In this document: positions 11,001 through 24,600 of the stretch, piece by piece
Position numbering within the stretch: position 1 is the first letter of the stretch
Layout: each line of letters begins with the position of its first letter
Source of the DNA: Typhlomys cinereus
Taxonomy: Eukaryota; Chordata; Mammalia; Rodentia; Platacanthomyidae
Direction of reading: 5' to 3'
NCBI GenBank assembly: GCA_023101885.1
Contig: JALPQD010000005.1
Span: 6,440,584 to 6,504,583, forward strand
Length of the DNA: 64,000 bases
Notes under the pieces: model-generated
Databases searched by the model: none
The model's input: only the letters and a program-made list of their open reading frames with translations
Told to the model about the DNA's origin: nothing
Position numbers and translations under genes: made by a program

Positions 11001-14000
11001 CAAGCTGATGAGGTTTCTCTCACTGAAGCCTGGGCCCTTGCTTTCTCTCCCTTAATATGGAGGGTGCCGTTGGCACTGTCTTTACAACACTCCTGCACTC
11101 TGTGTTTCACATGGCCTTTCCTTTAGTTACTTACTGCTTTTTCTAATCCATGGAGTGTAAGTTAAGATTGTAGTAAGATACTATAGCACATAATACTGGA
11201 TTGGCTATAATTAAAGACATGTAACCAGACCTAGGGTCACACACCTGTGATTCCTACCTTGTTCATAGTATTGCAGGAGGATCATAGCTTTGAGACTAGT
11301 CAGGGCTGCACAGCCGAGAGGACCTGTCTGCAACCACAAAGACATGTAATACCAAATGTTGGTTTGAAGATAGTAATCTTGAACTTGTACGTGTAAAAAT
11401 GACAGTAATGTCAGTAGAAAACTTTTGAAACTTGAAATAGCAAATACAATTGACCATTTCTGTGTTCTGTGAATTAGTAAAGCCACTCCTGGTTTTGTAT
11501 TTAAAAAAGCATGACATGTGCATCAAAAGATTATATTCTTTTAAATATGACACTTGTGAAAAAAAGATACACAAAAGAAAGATGGAACATGACATTGTAA
11601 TACCTGAAGTTGGAAATTATACAAATGTTCAAATAGCAGGAAAGTAAGTCGTCACGTGTTCATTTACTAGAGTACCATATGGCAGTGAGAGTAAGCCGCT
11701 CGCACCTGCGGAGCTGTCGTCTGTGGCACGTTCTTACGTACATAAGTGGTGCTTATGGAAAGGATCCAAAGCAGCACAGATAGCAAGATTCTCCTATATT
11801 ACTTCTGTCCCGGTATTGCTTTTCGTGGGGTAATTATTTCACAAATACCCAATTCCTGGTATTTTACTGAGCTCTGTATGATATATTTGAGTCATTTTCC
11901 GTGTGTATATAATCGGTAAGTTAAATTCTAAGTTGACTAACTGTAGTTCATGAATTAAATGTAGAGAGTCTTTTGTTACTGATAGAAGAGAACAAAGCTG
12001 TTAATCTGAAAAATCAAGAAGGTAGATAATTGAATAGTGGGGCAAAAGTGAGGCATAAATACATGCAGTTAGGACATTTCCAGAAGGGTATCATCCACTT
12101 GGCACAGAAAAGGAGACTCAGGTGGCAGAGGAAAGAGTTGAATTTTATGCCATAGTCACTTAATTCCTATTTGATAGAAACATTTCAAATTGTTTCTATT
12201 TTTAATTTCTGAAAATTGAATACATATGCACAATGTATTATGATAATTTTCAGTCCCCCCATTATCCTTTCTTATTCCCTTCCACTCTTCTGACTCCTTT
12301 CTTCCCAACTAGTCCTCCCTACTTCCATGCACCCTTCTTTGTGTACTTCATCCAAATGCTGTGGACTTACTTTTATTTAATCAATTGTTTTAACCAGGCA
12401 GCGAGTACTCAGAGTTGTCCCTCCAAGCCAGATTCTGAGAACCTGATGCTACATGTAAGCGTCCTCCCACATGTAGTGATGAGCATCCTTTAAAAAGTTT
12501 TTACGTCGTTTTTATACTTAAAAAGTATATAGCATAGATCACGCTTACAAAAATAACTCTCTATCTGAAAGATAGTATTTTTAAACCTTGAGTTGATGAC
12601 ATATTAAAGAATTTCATCTGTACTTTTTTACTTTTCCTAGCCAATGCTTCATTATAATGGTTTATATGTTGTTAGTATTAGAAGTAATCAGATGTTTTAA
12701 AGCACAGGAGTTTATGGTGAGTTACTACAATACTGCACCATTTTACTTAAGGGTTGTCACTATGCAAGGAGTAGGGAGACATATTTGTAGCACCTGGTAG
12801 TATTTCTTGAAGGTAAATACATTGAGGAAAATGTTTATGAAGAAAGAATATTGCCAAATGTTGTGTAAAATGCTTAAAATACTTCAGATACTTAATTATG
12901 TAAATGTTACTTTTGAAATCTTTATTTTCTTTGCAGCTGTATTTTCCATAGTAGTAATAAAATATTAAGTATATATATCATCATAAAATGTTGGATTTAA
13001 ATTGAATTACTTTAGTTTATATATAGATTTACATTTAATTGGCATTTAAATTATAGGATTTATTTAGATGGACATGAAGACCTTTTGTATCTTGTGCTGC
13101 ATGAATTCTAGTTTCATTGTCTGTTCTCTGAAGTGTCTTTTAATTTTTCTTATATTTTTGCTGTGTCTTTCCTTCTTAACATTTATCACTTTGTTACATT
13201 TATTTTTAAATATGAAAGTATCTACCGTTTTTACAATTATAATCTTTTGTCTTTGGGCATCTTTTCTGATCCTTTATAAAATAAAAGCTATTTCCTTATT
13301 GGAAAAGTCTGTCACAGCAGAAAAGTCATTAATAATAATGATGGAACATTTATTTTGGAACATTTGATATTTAATTGGCAAGATATTTGGAGAATACTGT
13401 TTTTAAATCTCATTTTTTTATACGTACGGATCCTAAAAATCATGCAAATTATACTATTATAGTACTCATACTTTTTATTTTAATCTTTAGTATTCATCTA
13501 TTAATACTAAATTAGAATTATTGTAAATAATCAGAAATAGTTTTCCGTTATTGCTATATATATACCTGTTTCATAGAGAATAATAGGAAGCTAAAGTCTT
13601 GTCATTCCTCAGTTTCCATTTAAAATATTTTCTCATTATAAAGCTCTACTAGGGTACATTATATTATTTGAAAAGAAATTACATTGCCTACCTTGGCTTG
13701 TTCAGTATTGGTACCAGAGCTTAGATAACTGTCTTGAACAAACATGAGTAGAAAAGTTGAATCCCAAAGAGGTGGCGACGCCGCGCGACAAGCCCTGAGG
13801 GCGGGCAGCGGGCGTGTTGTGAGTGGTGCGCCTTCTCTTTCCAGCGTGCCCAAGCCGTGCTTCAGGCCGTGACCGCCGTCCAGACAGCAAACACGCCTCT
13901 CAGTGGCACCGCAGTCAGCGAGAGCGCGGTGACTCCAGCCCAGAGTCCAGTCCTTAGAATAATCATTGACAACATGTACTACCCTGTGACACTCGATGTT

Positions 14001-17000
14001 CTTCACCAAGTAAGTTCAACAGTTTCCACACCTATGCATTGAAGAACTGTGCATTTATATGACTGTGCATAAGATACAACTATAATGCCTTGATTGTAAT
14101 ATTTTCACAGATATTTTCTAAGTTTGGTGCTGTACTGAAGATAATTACATTTACAAAAAATAACCAATTTCAAGCTTTGCTGCAATATGGTGATCCAGTA
14201 AATGCTCAACAAGCAAAACTAGTAAGTCTGAGCTTCTTTTGAGATAGTTAAATGGTATTAATCCTGATGATGTTTAGCAGTGCTGTATAATATGCTATGT
14301 GGTAGAAATTCCTGTCATGTGTATAATTTTAGGAGATTTTCTTATGTACTTTTGAGAATAGCCAGAGTTAAAGTGAATTGTACATAGAATTATGTTATTC
14401 TTTTGTTAGGTGTAAAACACAATTTCATGGTTTTTTTGTTTGTTTGTTTGTTTTTGAGATAGCAGGATTTTGGTGTCCATGCCTAAAATTTTCAGTAGGA
14501 ATTTCAGATTAGTTATTTTCAAGGTACTTTGACTGAAATATCTCAGTATAGCTATATTTCAAATTCTTTGATGGACTCTGGTATGGCTGTATATTACATT
14601 TTTTTAAAAAAGTTTCTTAATGGGTTTTTTATTCACTTTTTTATCATTGTTAATTATGGACACCATCAAACTATTTTTTATAAAAGCAGCTATTTCGAAA
14701 CCTTGTCATCACCTCATTAGAAATTGAATATTATCCCTTTGCCTTGGAATGCCTGGATATGATTTTATTTATGTTTTTACTCTTTAGGCCATATTTTCTC
14801 ATTGTTCAGTTATTAAGCCATTAACATTTATATTGATCATTATTATAAAAAATTGTTAAGTCAACTATTTTGCCTTAGTCTTACCTAAATATTTGCTATT
14901 TACTTTCTTTTACCTTCATACTAAGTATTGTCTACAGTACTTCATTGATTTCCCAGTTTAAGATTTCTAATATGAAGCTCAGACCAATTTTTTGATTGCT
15001 TCATTTTCTTTCTGTCTTCAATATCTCAAGTATCTTTAGGTAGCATAAAGTTTATCCTAGTAATCATAGTTTAATTGTAATATGTTTGTCAGGAATTCTT
15101 ATCTCATTTTCTCTTGACTTTATGTTGTCAAGTTTCTTCTCCATTGTTACAAAGCAGTCCTAAGATGTGAAGATTTTTTTCAGATAATCTTTCCTCAGGT
15201 TCTCAGGTTACTACTCTGTTTCTTTTACAGACTTTAACTGTTAGGACTCTTTTCTCTCTTTTTTTTTGGAGCGGTGGGTTGTTCGTTTTTTTGCTCTCCT
15301 GATCCAGAGGAAAATATTTGTTAAAGGATCATGAAATGGAATTTTATCAGAAATTATACTGCATTAAAATATTTTATTTACTTCCTAGAGAGAGAGTGCA
15401 CAGGTGTACAGGGGCCCCGCTTGTCTGTGAAGGCCAGAGGCCAGCTCTCAGATATCGTTTCTTTCTTTTCCCATGTGGGCTCTTGGGTTGCCAGGTTTGT
15501 GTGGGGCACTTTTATTGCTGAGTCATCTCAAGCCCCAAAGTGTTTATGTTACATTTCTTACTGTGAAAATAGTTTGGGTACATACCTTGTCTGAAATTAT
15601 CTGTAATTAACATTTAATGTCATGATTTAAATGATATTTTCACTTAATCTGTCTTTTGTGCTAATAAACATAAAGGTGTGTTTATGATTTTTTTATAATT
15701 TTGGATCTTTATAACAAAATGTCAGCAAACATAATGAATTTCAAGAGATTCCATTTTAAGTAACTTTTTCAGTGAAGTATATATTCTGGTAGCTGAACTT
15801 AACTATATTTCCTCTATCAGAGACAAAAAGAGTACTTATTTTCTGAACTTCTTACACTGTTACCTGACTGCTTGGGGAGCCTTTTGAAGATTCCAGTCAT
15901 CTTCATGCCTATATGTAGGGTGCAGTTAGAAAATCTTATATAGGCTAATATAATATGGCAGTTGAAGTTTTATGAGCATCATCCAAAAGTACCTGTCACC
16001 TGAAAACTCTGTTCACATTCCTTTAGTTAGTGGGTTCTATTTTCTACAGGAATTCTGTCAGAAATTTCTCCTCCTAATACCCATTACTATCTTTGTAAAA
16101 AAGGCCACATGCTTCTAATACCAGTAAGCAATAGTCCTTTGCTGTGTGCTTCCTGATAGGTGGCCCCTTCCTGTCATCTCTGTCTTGCAGTTGTCTCTGC
16201 TTTGATTTCCTTTCACTAATATCTCAAGCATGCCCAAGCCTCTTGCATTACAAATGTACCTTAGCTCCTACACCGTCTATAACCCTTATGTTCTTAGTGT
16301 CTGTAACCTGCTTCTTTATAACCAGAATGTTATAAAAACTTTTTTGCTATGTGTACATTTTCTGTGCTCATTTCTCTATCTCGTGCAGGGAAGTGTGGGC
16401 CCTGTTTTCCCAAAGGTACAGTGATGATTAGAGGAGTGAAGCCCCAGTCCTAACAGCTAGATTTTATCTCATGTGACCTGTAGAGGGCATTAGTCCCCTT
16501 GAGCCTACATATTCTTTTCTAGTGCGCCCCGACACTTTTCACCTAGAATTAACTGCCTCTCTGGCTGTCTCCGCCCTTACCACACACCTCCTTTTCTGCC
16601 CAGGCAGTCACTGACTTCCTCACCTTAGTGATGCTTAGTGCTCACATTGCTTTCTTTGCTCTTTACTAAAGGGTCAAATGAGGGCTCCAGCCAGTCATTA
16701 GACATCTTCAAGCTTAGTGTGTTCAGCACAGCCTCTGTTTCTAGTGTTGTGTGTGGACATTAAGTCATTAAGTCAGGAAACATGAAGTGGTCACTCTTTC
16801 AAACCAGCTTAGTACCTAACGAATTTCTTTTGAATTTGTCTTTTCCTCAAACTCTGCTACCACCATACAACCAAACAGGCAGCTTCTAATCCTTGCTATA
16901 CACAAATGGATGCATTTGTAGCTTTAGCATGCTTAATGCTAAATTTTTTAAACAGTCATGCTTAATGCTAAATTCTTTAAAAACAAGCCTATGTATTTTT

Positions 17001-20000
17001 AAGTTTATTAGTGTACATGTAAAATTACTATATATAAATTAGATGTGTGTTTTGTTGCAAAACCCTCAAATATGTACAAAGTATTTTAGTCATATAAATC
17101 CTGTTACTCTCTGCCTTGTCACCTACCCACTTCTGCTGACTTACTTGTGAACTGATGGCCTTGCTACTTGCGTGTGTACGTGTGCACCAGGGAGTTTTAT
17201 TAGGGTCACTTACAGGGGCACAGTGTTTAGAGAAGTGGCTGCACCTCTGAAGAAAACATCTCCCTGTTCCCAGTAACCATCAACTGCCTGTAGGTCCCGA
17301 GCTAGACTCTAGGCTCCTGACTGCTCTCTCCACCTTGTGCACTCTCTACTGTGTGCCTCTCGTGCAGATGTTCACAGTTGCTGACCTTCAAGAGTGCAAG
17401 GCATCCCCTAGTTCTTACATCCCCTCTTCTGTGTTCTCGTGCCTCGGAGAGGACACATCCTAATACAAAACTCCATTTAGAGCTGAGCATCAACAGTTTC
17501 TTTTTCTCAGCACTTGGACCAGTCACGTGTCTCTGTAGTAGCCGCTGCCCACTACAGAAAGCAGCTTTTGTGACTGACACAAGGCCGCAGCAGCACTGAG
17601 ACATGGGCATCCACCAAGTGTCCGGAGGGCAGTCCGACAAGCAGACCGACTGTGTCCTTTTGATGTTGATTCAAATGTTCACACATCACACCTTTTTGCA
17701 GAGTCCTTGCAACTCAGTGTGAGAATGTGGTCTCAGCGCTTATCCTCCTGCAGAGCTTGCTTGTCCATGTTCTCTGGAACATACCTCAGCATCCTGTACC
17801 ACCTCATTATCTTTCTGCAGACTGCTGAGGTTGGTATCGCCTTGCAGTTATGCCAGTTCGTGTTTAGTGACTTCCATGATCACCTCACTACTCTTGTTCT
17901 TAGGGTAGAGTCCGTGTGAGACTTAACGCATTCCTCATTTCTTCTCCTCCCTTGATCGCAAAATTGGACTTCAAGTAGTCCTGTTTTACCTGACCACCCA
18001 GAATTACCATTGCTGTTGCATTTGTTAACACTGTTTTTCTCTTTGACTCCATTACCCAGCTTTACCTTTCCTTTTTTGAAGTACTTCACAGAGACGCCTT
18101 TAATGTTCTTTCAACTAGTTTGTGTCTATATAGTTATTCATAAACTGTCTTTTTTTTCCTATTAGCCTATAAATTATATTAGTAGATACTACATCTGCTT
18201 TATTTTTTGCTGTCTTTACTGAGCATTGACATTTAGGATGAATGCGAAGTTGGTAGTAACAATGCTAGTTACCAAAAATTGAAAGATCTTCACATTCAGC
18301 ACTCTTGGCACCTTTGGAAAATCTTAACTGCTTTCATTGGCACACAGAACACTGGGAAAACAAAGATAAGCTTTCCTTTGGGTTTGGAATACTTTTTAAA
18401 GTGAAGAAAATTTATTGATATATAAAAACATGTTTTTAAATAAGATATGTCATATAGTCACCTTTTCACTTAGCTTGTCATAGTTGTTTTTGTAGCTAAC
18501 TTATAACACAGATCGCTAGGGAATGTTTTCTTTTTTTTGAGATTAGAAATGGCTTTTCATGAGCATTATGTCCTCTTGTGCGCTGGTTAATGGTAACTGT
18601 TTCTTCTGAAAGTCATTGTGTGCCATTTTAGCATGCATGTGGGTTACTTTTTATTATTGATTACTTTCAGGAAATTGTACATCATTAGTTATCAAAAAGC
18701 AACAGTAAAAACAAGGTAAAAATATTGCAGCAGTAACATCAGGTCATTCGGTCCTTACATAGTACTCAAGTTTTACTGGCAAATTTTTAAAATCTATTGG
18801 AGGGATTTTCTGTTTTCTTGGGCAGAGTTTTTAGTAGGGTCTCATTTAAATCACTTTTTTAGCTTCTATATTTTATATATTCCACATTGACGTGAATAGA
18901 AGATGTATGGTGAATCATTGGTTTTAAAGAAATTGTGTGTGAACTATTAGTGTGGCTTTTTATATTAATAAATAGTTATTCTGAAGAATTTAACTACTAT
19001 TAAAAGCTTAATCTTGCATTCTTGATTTTTGTTACTTGTATTATCTTCTAGCCATATAAAGATAATATTCTAAGACAAAGGCTTCTAGAGGTTTTTCTAA
19101 CAATTTGTAAATTCACTGAGGATAGTTTGGCACTCTGCCCTAATATTGCTGGAAGATAGTGCACTTTTCCAAGGATTTTGATTATTGTAGATTTAATATT
19201 TTGCTGTCAGCCCTTTATTATAGCATTAACCTAGATACTGTGATGTAAAGCCAGTTCTTTCTTTTTGATAATGTTAATATAGTTCCTTAAGAATAAATCT
19301 TTTGCTATAATTTGGTGTCGTAGATATTCATAATGTCATTGATGTCATGTGAATCACAGATTGTGTTATCTGGCTCACATTTTCCCTACAGGAATGGTAC
19401 ATGAGTGAATAGAAGGTGGTGTTTGTGTTTACGGTGGGATGTTGGGTTAATTTATATTATACTGGCTGATAAAGTTGATTTTAGACATCTACTATCATGC
19501 AGGACTTTTAACCCAATCTTGGTGTATATGAAATACCTTTGTGTTTCACCATTCCCCAAAGCTTCTGGGTTATGATTTGTTTTTTGTTACTTTTCAGCTT
19601 AGTAAATGCAGTCAGAAATTTTTGTATATTAAAAGGATAGGATAGTTTTTCCAGAGAGTAAGAATATTTTAATACGAGTTAATTTCAAGTCTTACATGCT
19701 TCATGTTCTTAAACAGCTATGGAAAGCATACGTTTTCTGCTAAAACATGTTGATTAAGTGAAAAACGAGCACAATTTTTCCATCTTTGGTTTGTTTCTAG
19801 ATTCTATCTTACTAGACTAGAAATGATGATACGGCCGCTGAAGTAAACATGACACACAGCAGAATAGTTAATGATTAATGATAAACTTCCACATGTGTGA
19901 TCCTTTAATTTTAATTCCTGTTAAGAAGCCCGGCAGCTGTTTTCATTTCTGTTTTCTAGATTAAGAAATTGAGATCCAGAGAATCAAATAATGTTCTTAA

Positions 20001-21557
20001 GACGACTTAACGAGATCTAGACATTTAACCCTAAACTCGTCGTTCTTTCTGATCCAGCAAGTTCCTGGAATGACATTGACCTGCACTGGCTTCATCAGGA
20101 TGTTCTCATTAAACAGACATTTCATCTTAAGTACTAGTTCCCTGCCCTTTCATGGGCATTGCCACTATCTTGGTGGTACATTTATTGGTTGAGGTAACCT
20201 CGTTCAATGTGGTACCCAGTAGCATTACTTTATCAAAATATATAGAATCACATGAATAATGTCTTCCAGAGTAAAATAGGTATGTAATATATTGTGCAAA
20301 GTCATAAATGCTGTCTTTGATATAGCAATGTGTATTGCCAGTTTTCTCTTTTTTTAAAAAAATGCTTCCAGGTTTTTGTTTTTTTCCCCAAATTAAAATG
20401 TATTAGTCCTGATGGATGAATTGGTTGGATTTTTTTATTTAAGTAGCTTTTTTTGTTCGTTTGTTTAAAGAAGGCAATATTTGGTGGAAATGAATGTATA
20501 TTTACAGCATGATGTATGAAATAGAATCTCTCTCTCTTTTTTTTTTTTTTTTGCTGATTTTTCATATGAAAGTGTCTGATACACTTTATTCACTTTCACA
20601 GGCCCTAGATGGTCAAAATATTTACAATGCTTGCTGTACCCTAAGGATTGATTTTTCCAAACTGGTGAATTTGAATGTAAAATACAACAATGATAAAAGT
20701 AGGGATTATACTCGCCCTGATCTTCCCTCTGGAGACGGCCAGCCTGCATTAGACCCAGCTATTGCTGCAGCCTTTGCCAAGGAGACATCCCTTTTAGGTA
20801 GGATTTTTACTGTCTGTACCACTTTTCTCCCGCATTGCTAAATGGACACCTGCCCGTACATTCCAGTAAGTATCATCACCTTTTATTTGAAACTCGCAGA
20901 CCGTGTGTGTATTGATGAGTTTTGTTTTTGTCAGGTGTGAAGGGATATGAATGCTGTTTAAATGCAGACCTAAATGTTCTTCACAGAAATAATTTACATC
21001 AGTTTTGTTCCTTATATTACCTTGCTTTCTTTCCTCTACCACATTCTCAAAACAGAATCTCTCCAGTGAAAAAGATGACTGTTAAGGTTTATTTTATTTT
21101 ATTATTTTTTAACATATCTATATTTCAAGTTTGCATCCTCTTAAGACTACGTCTAACACCTTCTGCCTGTTTTTTAGAACTAAACTGGTTAGTTCAGCAG
21201 TATGTGGAAATGGTGAAGTGTTTCAGAAAAAAAGGAAGTTTTTTTCCTTCCCAAAGCACAGTATATCTTTAAGTCTTTTTAAGAATTAGATTCCAAAAAA
21301 AAAAAAAAAAAACCCTGTAAAATGTGTTTAGCTCTTCCTTTGCATTTCTTCTTGTTATGTATATTTTACCTTACTTTGTAGTTATTTGGACCACCTACTA
21401 AAAGTACAGTGTAAAAATAAACATCTGAGAGTTGATAGAATGAAGATTGAGGAACAATGTTCACAATGAAAATAAGCAAAGTGATGTATATATAACTCCA
21501 GGTGTAATTTTGTAGTTTCATGGGTTTAATGTGTTCAGTAAATATGTGCGTGTGTGT

Positions 21558-21601
<44 letters not shown>

Positions 21602-24600
21602 ATAAAATTATCTTTGTTAGGCATTTTAGTCTGAGGAAGTAACTTATAATTTAGTTTATGCCCACCATTTTTTTTTTTTTAAAAATGATTGTAACGAGGT
21701 CCATTTTAAGAATGCTTATTCACCATGGTTATATAGCAGTAATGATGTCCATTTGTATGTATTTCAGATGTATGGTATGTGTGAAATGCAACATTTTTAT
21801 ATGCAAAGGCAGTTGACAATAACTTCAAACAAAACAGTTTTTATTCTGATTTTCTGATCTATTTGACAAAAGCTATTGCTATTCTTCATGACTGAAATAA
21901 TAGATGCTGTAGGTTGTTAACAATTTCCTGGCAGAATCTATGTTGCTGTGTGGGTCTGGTTGAAATCTTATTAATTCATAGTTTTCAAAGCCAAAGTCAA
22001 AACTGAGACAATAATAAATAATATGTAGATTTTGTTTTTAAGTTCTCACTGTAGATTATTAAATTCCTTGCTGACTTGTGTTAGAGAAGAAAAAAGAATC
22101 AATTTTTTATTGTGTAGCTTCTGGTGGGTCTTAGCCATTCTTCTAAGTACTTGACAGGTAATATTCCTCAGGTACATTATCAAATCCTCAGACTAACTAA
22201 ATAAAGGATGTAAGAGCATTAAAATTTTATAGTGTCTATAAAACTCAAATTCTTATAGAAACGAACAAACTAACAATAAATGTAGACCATGTAATCACTT
22301 GGTAGGATTTTAAGAAGCTGCCCATGTGTGCCCATCAAGTGTAAATGGATGCACTCGGATCCTGACTAGAGGCATATTTTTAGGTTTCCTGGACTTTATA
22401 GTACTCATTGCTATTTTGTTATCTTAAAGATAATCATAAAATCTTTTTCATAAAAAATTACGAAGGAGTTGGGTTTGGTGGGAGGTAACATGCTTGCTGG
22501 ACAAGCTGAGGACCTGAGTTTGGATCCTCTGAAGAAAAGTGGGGGCACAGTGTCACATCAGTGAGGGAACAAGGGGTGTGGGGATGGAGTAAGTCCCTGG
22601 AGGTCTTTGGCCTGCCAGCCAGCGAGCTCCAGGCTAACTGAAGCCCTGTTGTGGGAAAAAAATGGAAAGTGATTGAAAAGCATACCTGACACATCCACGT
22701 GCACACATATGCTCCACTTGCCTGCACACCCACGAACACATGTGCTCCACATGCCTGCACACACATGCACACATGTGCTCCATGTGCCTGCGCACCCACA
22801 TGAAGTTGTATATACACCACACACACACACACACGCGCACACACACACAAAGATTACGAAGCTGTAACACAATTAACTTCTATCTTACTTTATGTTTTAG
22901 CCATTGTCTTCAGTGAATTTTTACGTTATGAACTTGTAAATTGTTTTCTTCTTTTTCGTAGGATTGAAACCAGACTCCCATGTATGCTAAGCATTGGCTT
23001 GGTCATTAAGTCAAGCCTCCAACTTTGCCTTAGTTCTCCAGTTCTGAATTGAACATTTTTAGTATAATATGTTTTATTTCTGCAATTTGCAGGATAGAGA
23101 AAGGATCTTTGCTGGATCTCTCTATAAAGGGTGCTTGTTCTGACTTCCACAAACGCACACATGCATACATACAAAATAATAAACAAAAATGTTTTATAAA
23201 TCTACTTAAAATTGAAAGATTTCTGAAAGTTATAACTCAATTATTTTCAAAGCCATTCTAGAAATGTCTAAGTAAAAAAAAATCATAAAATTAAAAAAAA
23301 TTAAAACACATAAAAATAATTTGGAAAGAAAAGAAAAATATGCCTGTGGAAGCCCAAGGGTGACTTTGGGAGTCATCTGTGTTTCCTTTTTATTTTGCTC
23401 TGGCATTTTCCATGCTCCTCCTTACTGGTTCAGAATTATGCCAGAATTGTGGGCCCCCATCATTTCTGCCCTTCATTTTTAGATGGGATCTGGAGCTAAA
23501 CTCAGCAGAGGCTTAACCAGCCCCCTCTTAAGATATCTTATCAGATGACATTAGAGTACAAACAAACTTATTGGAGAGATTTAATTCTCACTCAGTCTTC
23601 CTTAGAACTTATGAAACACTTGAAAGGGTTACTTTTATTCCAAAGATTTTAAATTTTCTATTTTGTTGACAATTTCTGGGTTCAGTTTATCTTTTTTGTA
23701 TCTTGTTCATTGAATTGCATTATTTTTTAAGTTTTTTTCAAAGCTATCGTGTATCTGGTTTTCTTTTAGTGGTAAGAATCATAGTGTTTCTGAAAATGTA
23801 GTTTATTAAAGGAAGGGAGACAGAGTGCTCTGTAGTTAGAATCTGACACCTAAATACATAATTGCAAAATTGACAGACTATTACTCATTCACATGCTCAC
23901 TTTGAAGAATAAGGTGACCAAAAATTCCCAATTATAAATTGAGACATCATTGTAATGATCATTTTTGTCATGTTAAAAAGTGGTTTAAATTTATGAAGGG
24001 GTGGATCACTTTTAGAAAATTGCTAGAAGTAATTTTTCATGTTCATGCCATCACTTTAAAAAAATAAAGTAGTTAATTCATCAAAAGAATGGCACTTTCT
24101 ATATAGTTGAATAAAATAGTGACTGTTCTTATAATCTTACTAAAAAGGTATGAAGCAAGCTTTTTACAAGCAATGTATTGGTTTTAAAATACTGATCATT
24201 GTAAAGGTATTTAAGAAACTTTGATTCATTAAATTATATTTCTGCCCTTGTATGGGAGTGTTTCTCAAACTTGATGCCCATTGAAATCACCAAGCCAGCC
24301 CCTTCTCCAAGTTAGGAACCTTTGGAAGTGGCCCCAAGGCATCATGTCCATGATTTTAAAGATGCCAGGGTTATGTCAGTGAAACAAGAACAGAAAATCA
24401 CTGCTGCTGAGTGGCGTTTGCAGCTTTATGTGTTAGTTTTAGTTTTTGCAGGGTTAGCTCATGTGTCCTTACAAGACCCTTCAAGGCTGCTGGATAGCAG
24501 TATTTTAATACTTGACTCTTGTAAGTAATTTAAATATTGTCGAGCTGTTTACTTCGTTTTCCCTTTTCTATGTGTAATGCCTAAAATAATTTAGTAAATT

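Larger units (their letters stand above)
8321..13844 (+). other. PTBP2: PTBP2 intron 5
   Basis: A 5.5-kb intron holding a GC-rich segment at 8570-8735, old minus-strand L1 3'-end remnants near 9290-9700 and 12215-12500, a B1-like fragment near 11220, and a CpG-rich patch just before exon 6. No gene was seen in the rest. Confidence 0.88.
14222..20601 (+). other. PTBP2: PTBP2 intron 7
   Basis: A 6.4-kb intron with a minus-strand SINE near 15390-15535, a 28-base tandem duplication at about 16928-16980 (two copies of CATGCTTAATGCTAAATT), an old MIR near 19935, and a CT then T16 tract at 20526-20552 upstream of exon 8. Nothing gene-like was seen between 15.6 and 19.9 kb. Confidence 0.88.
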
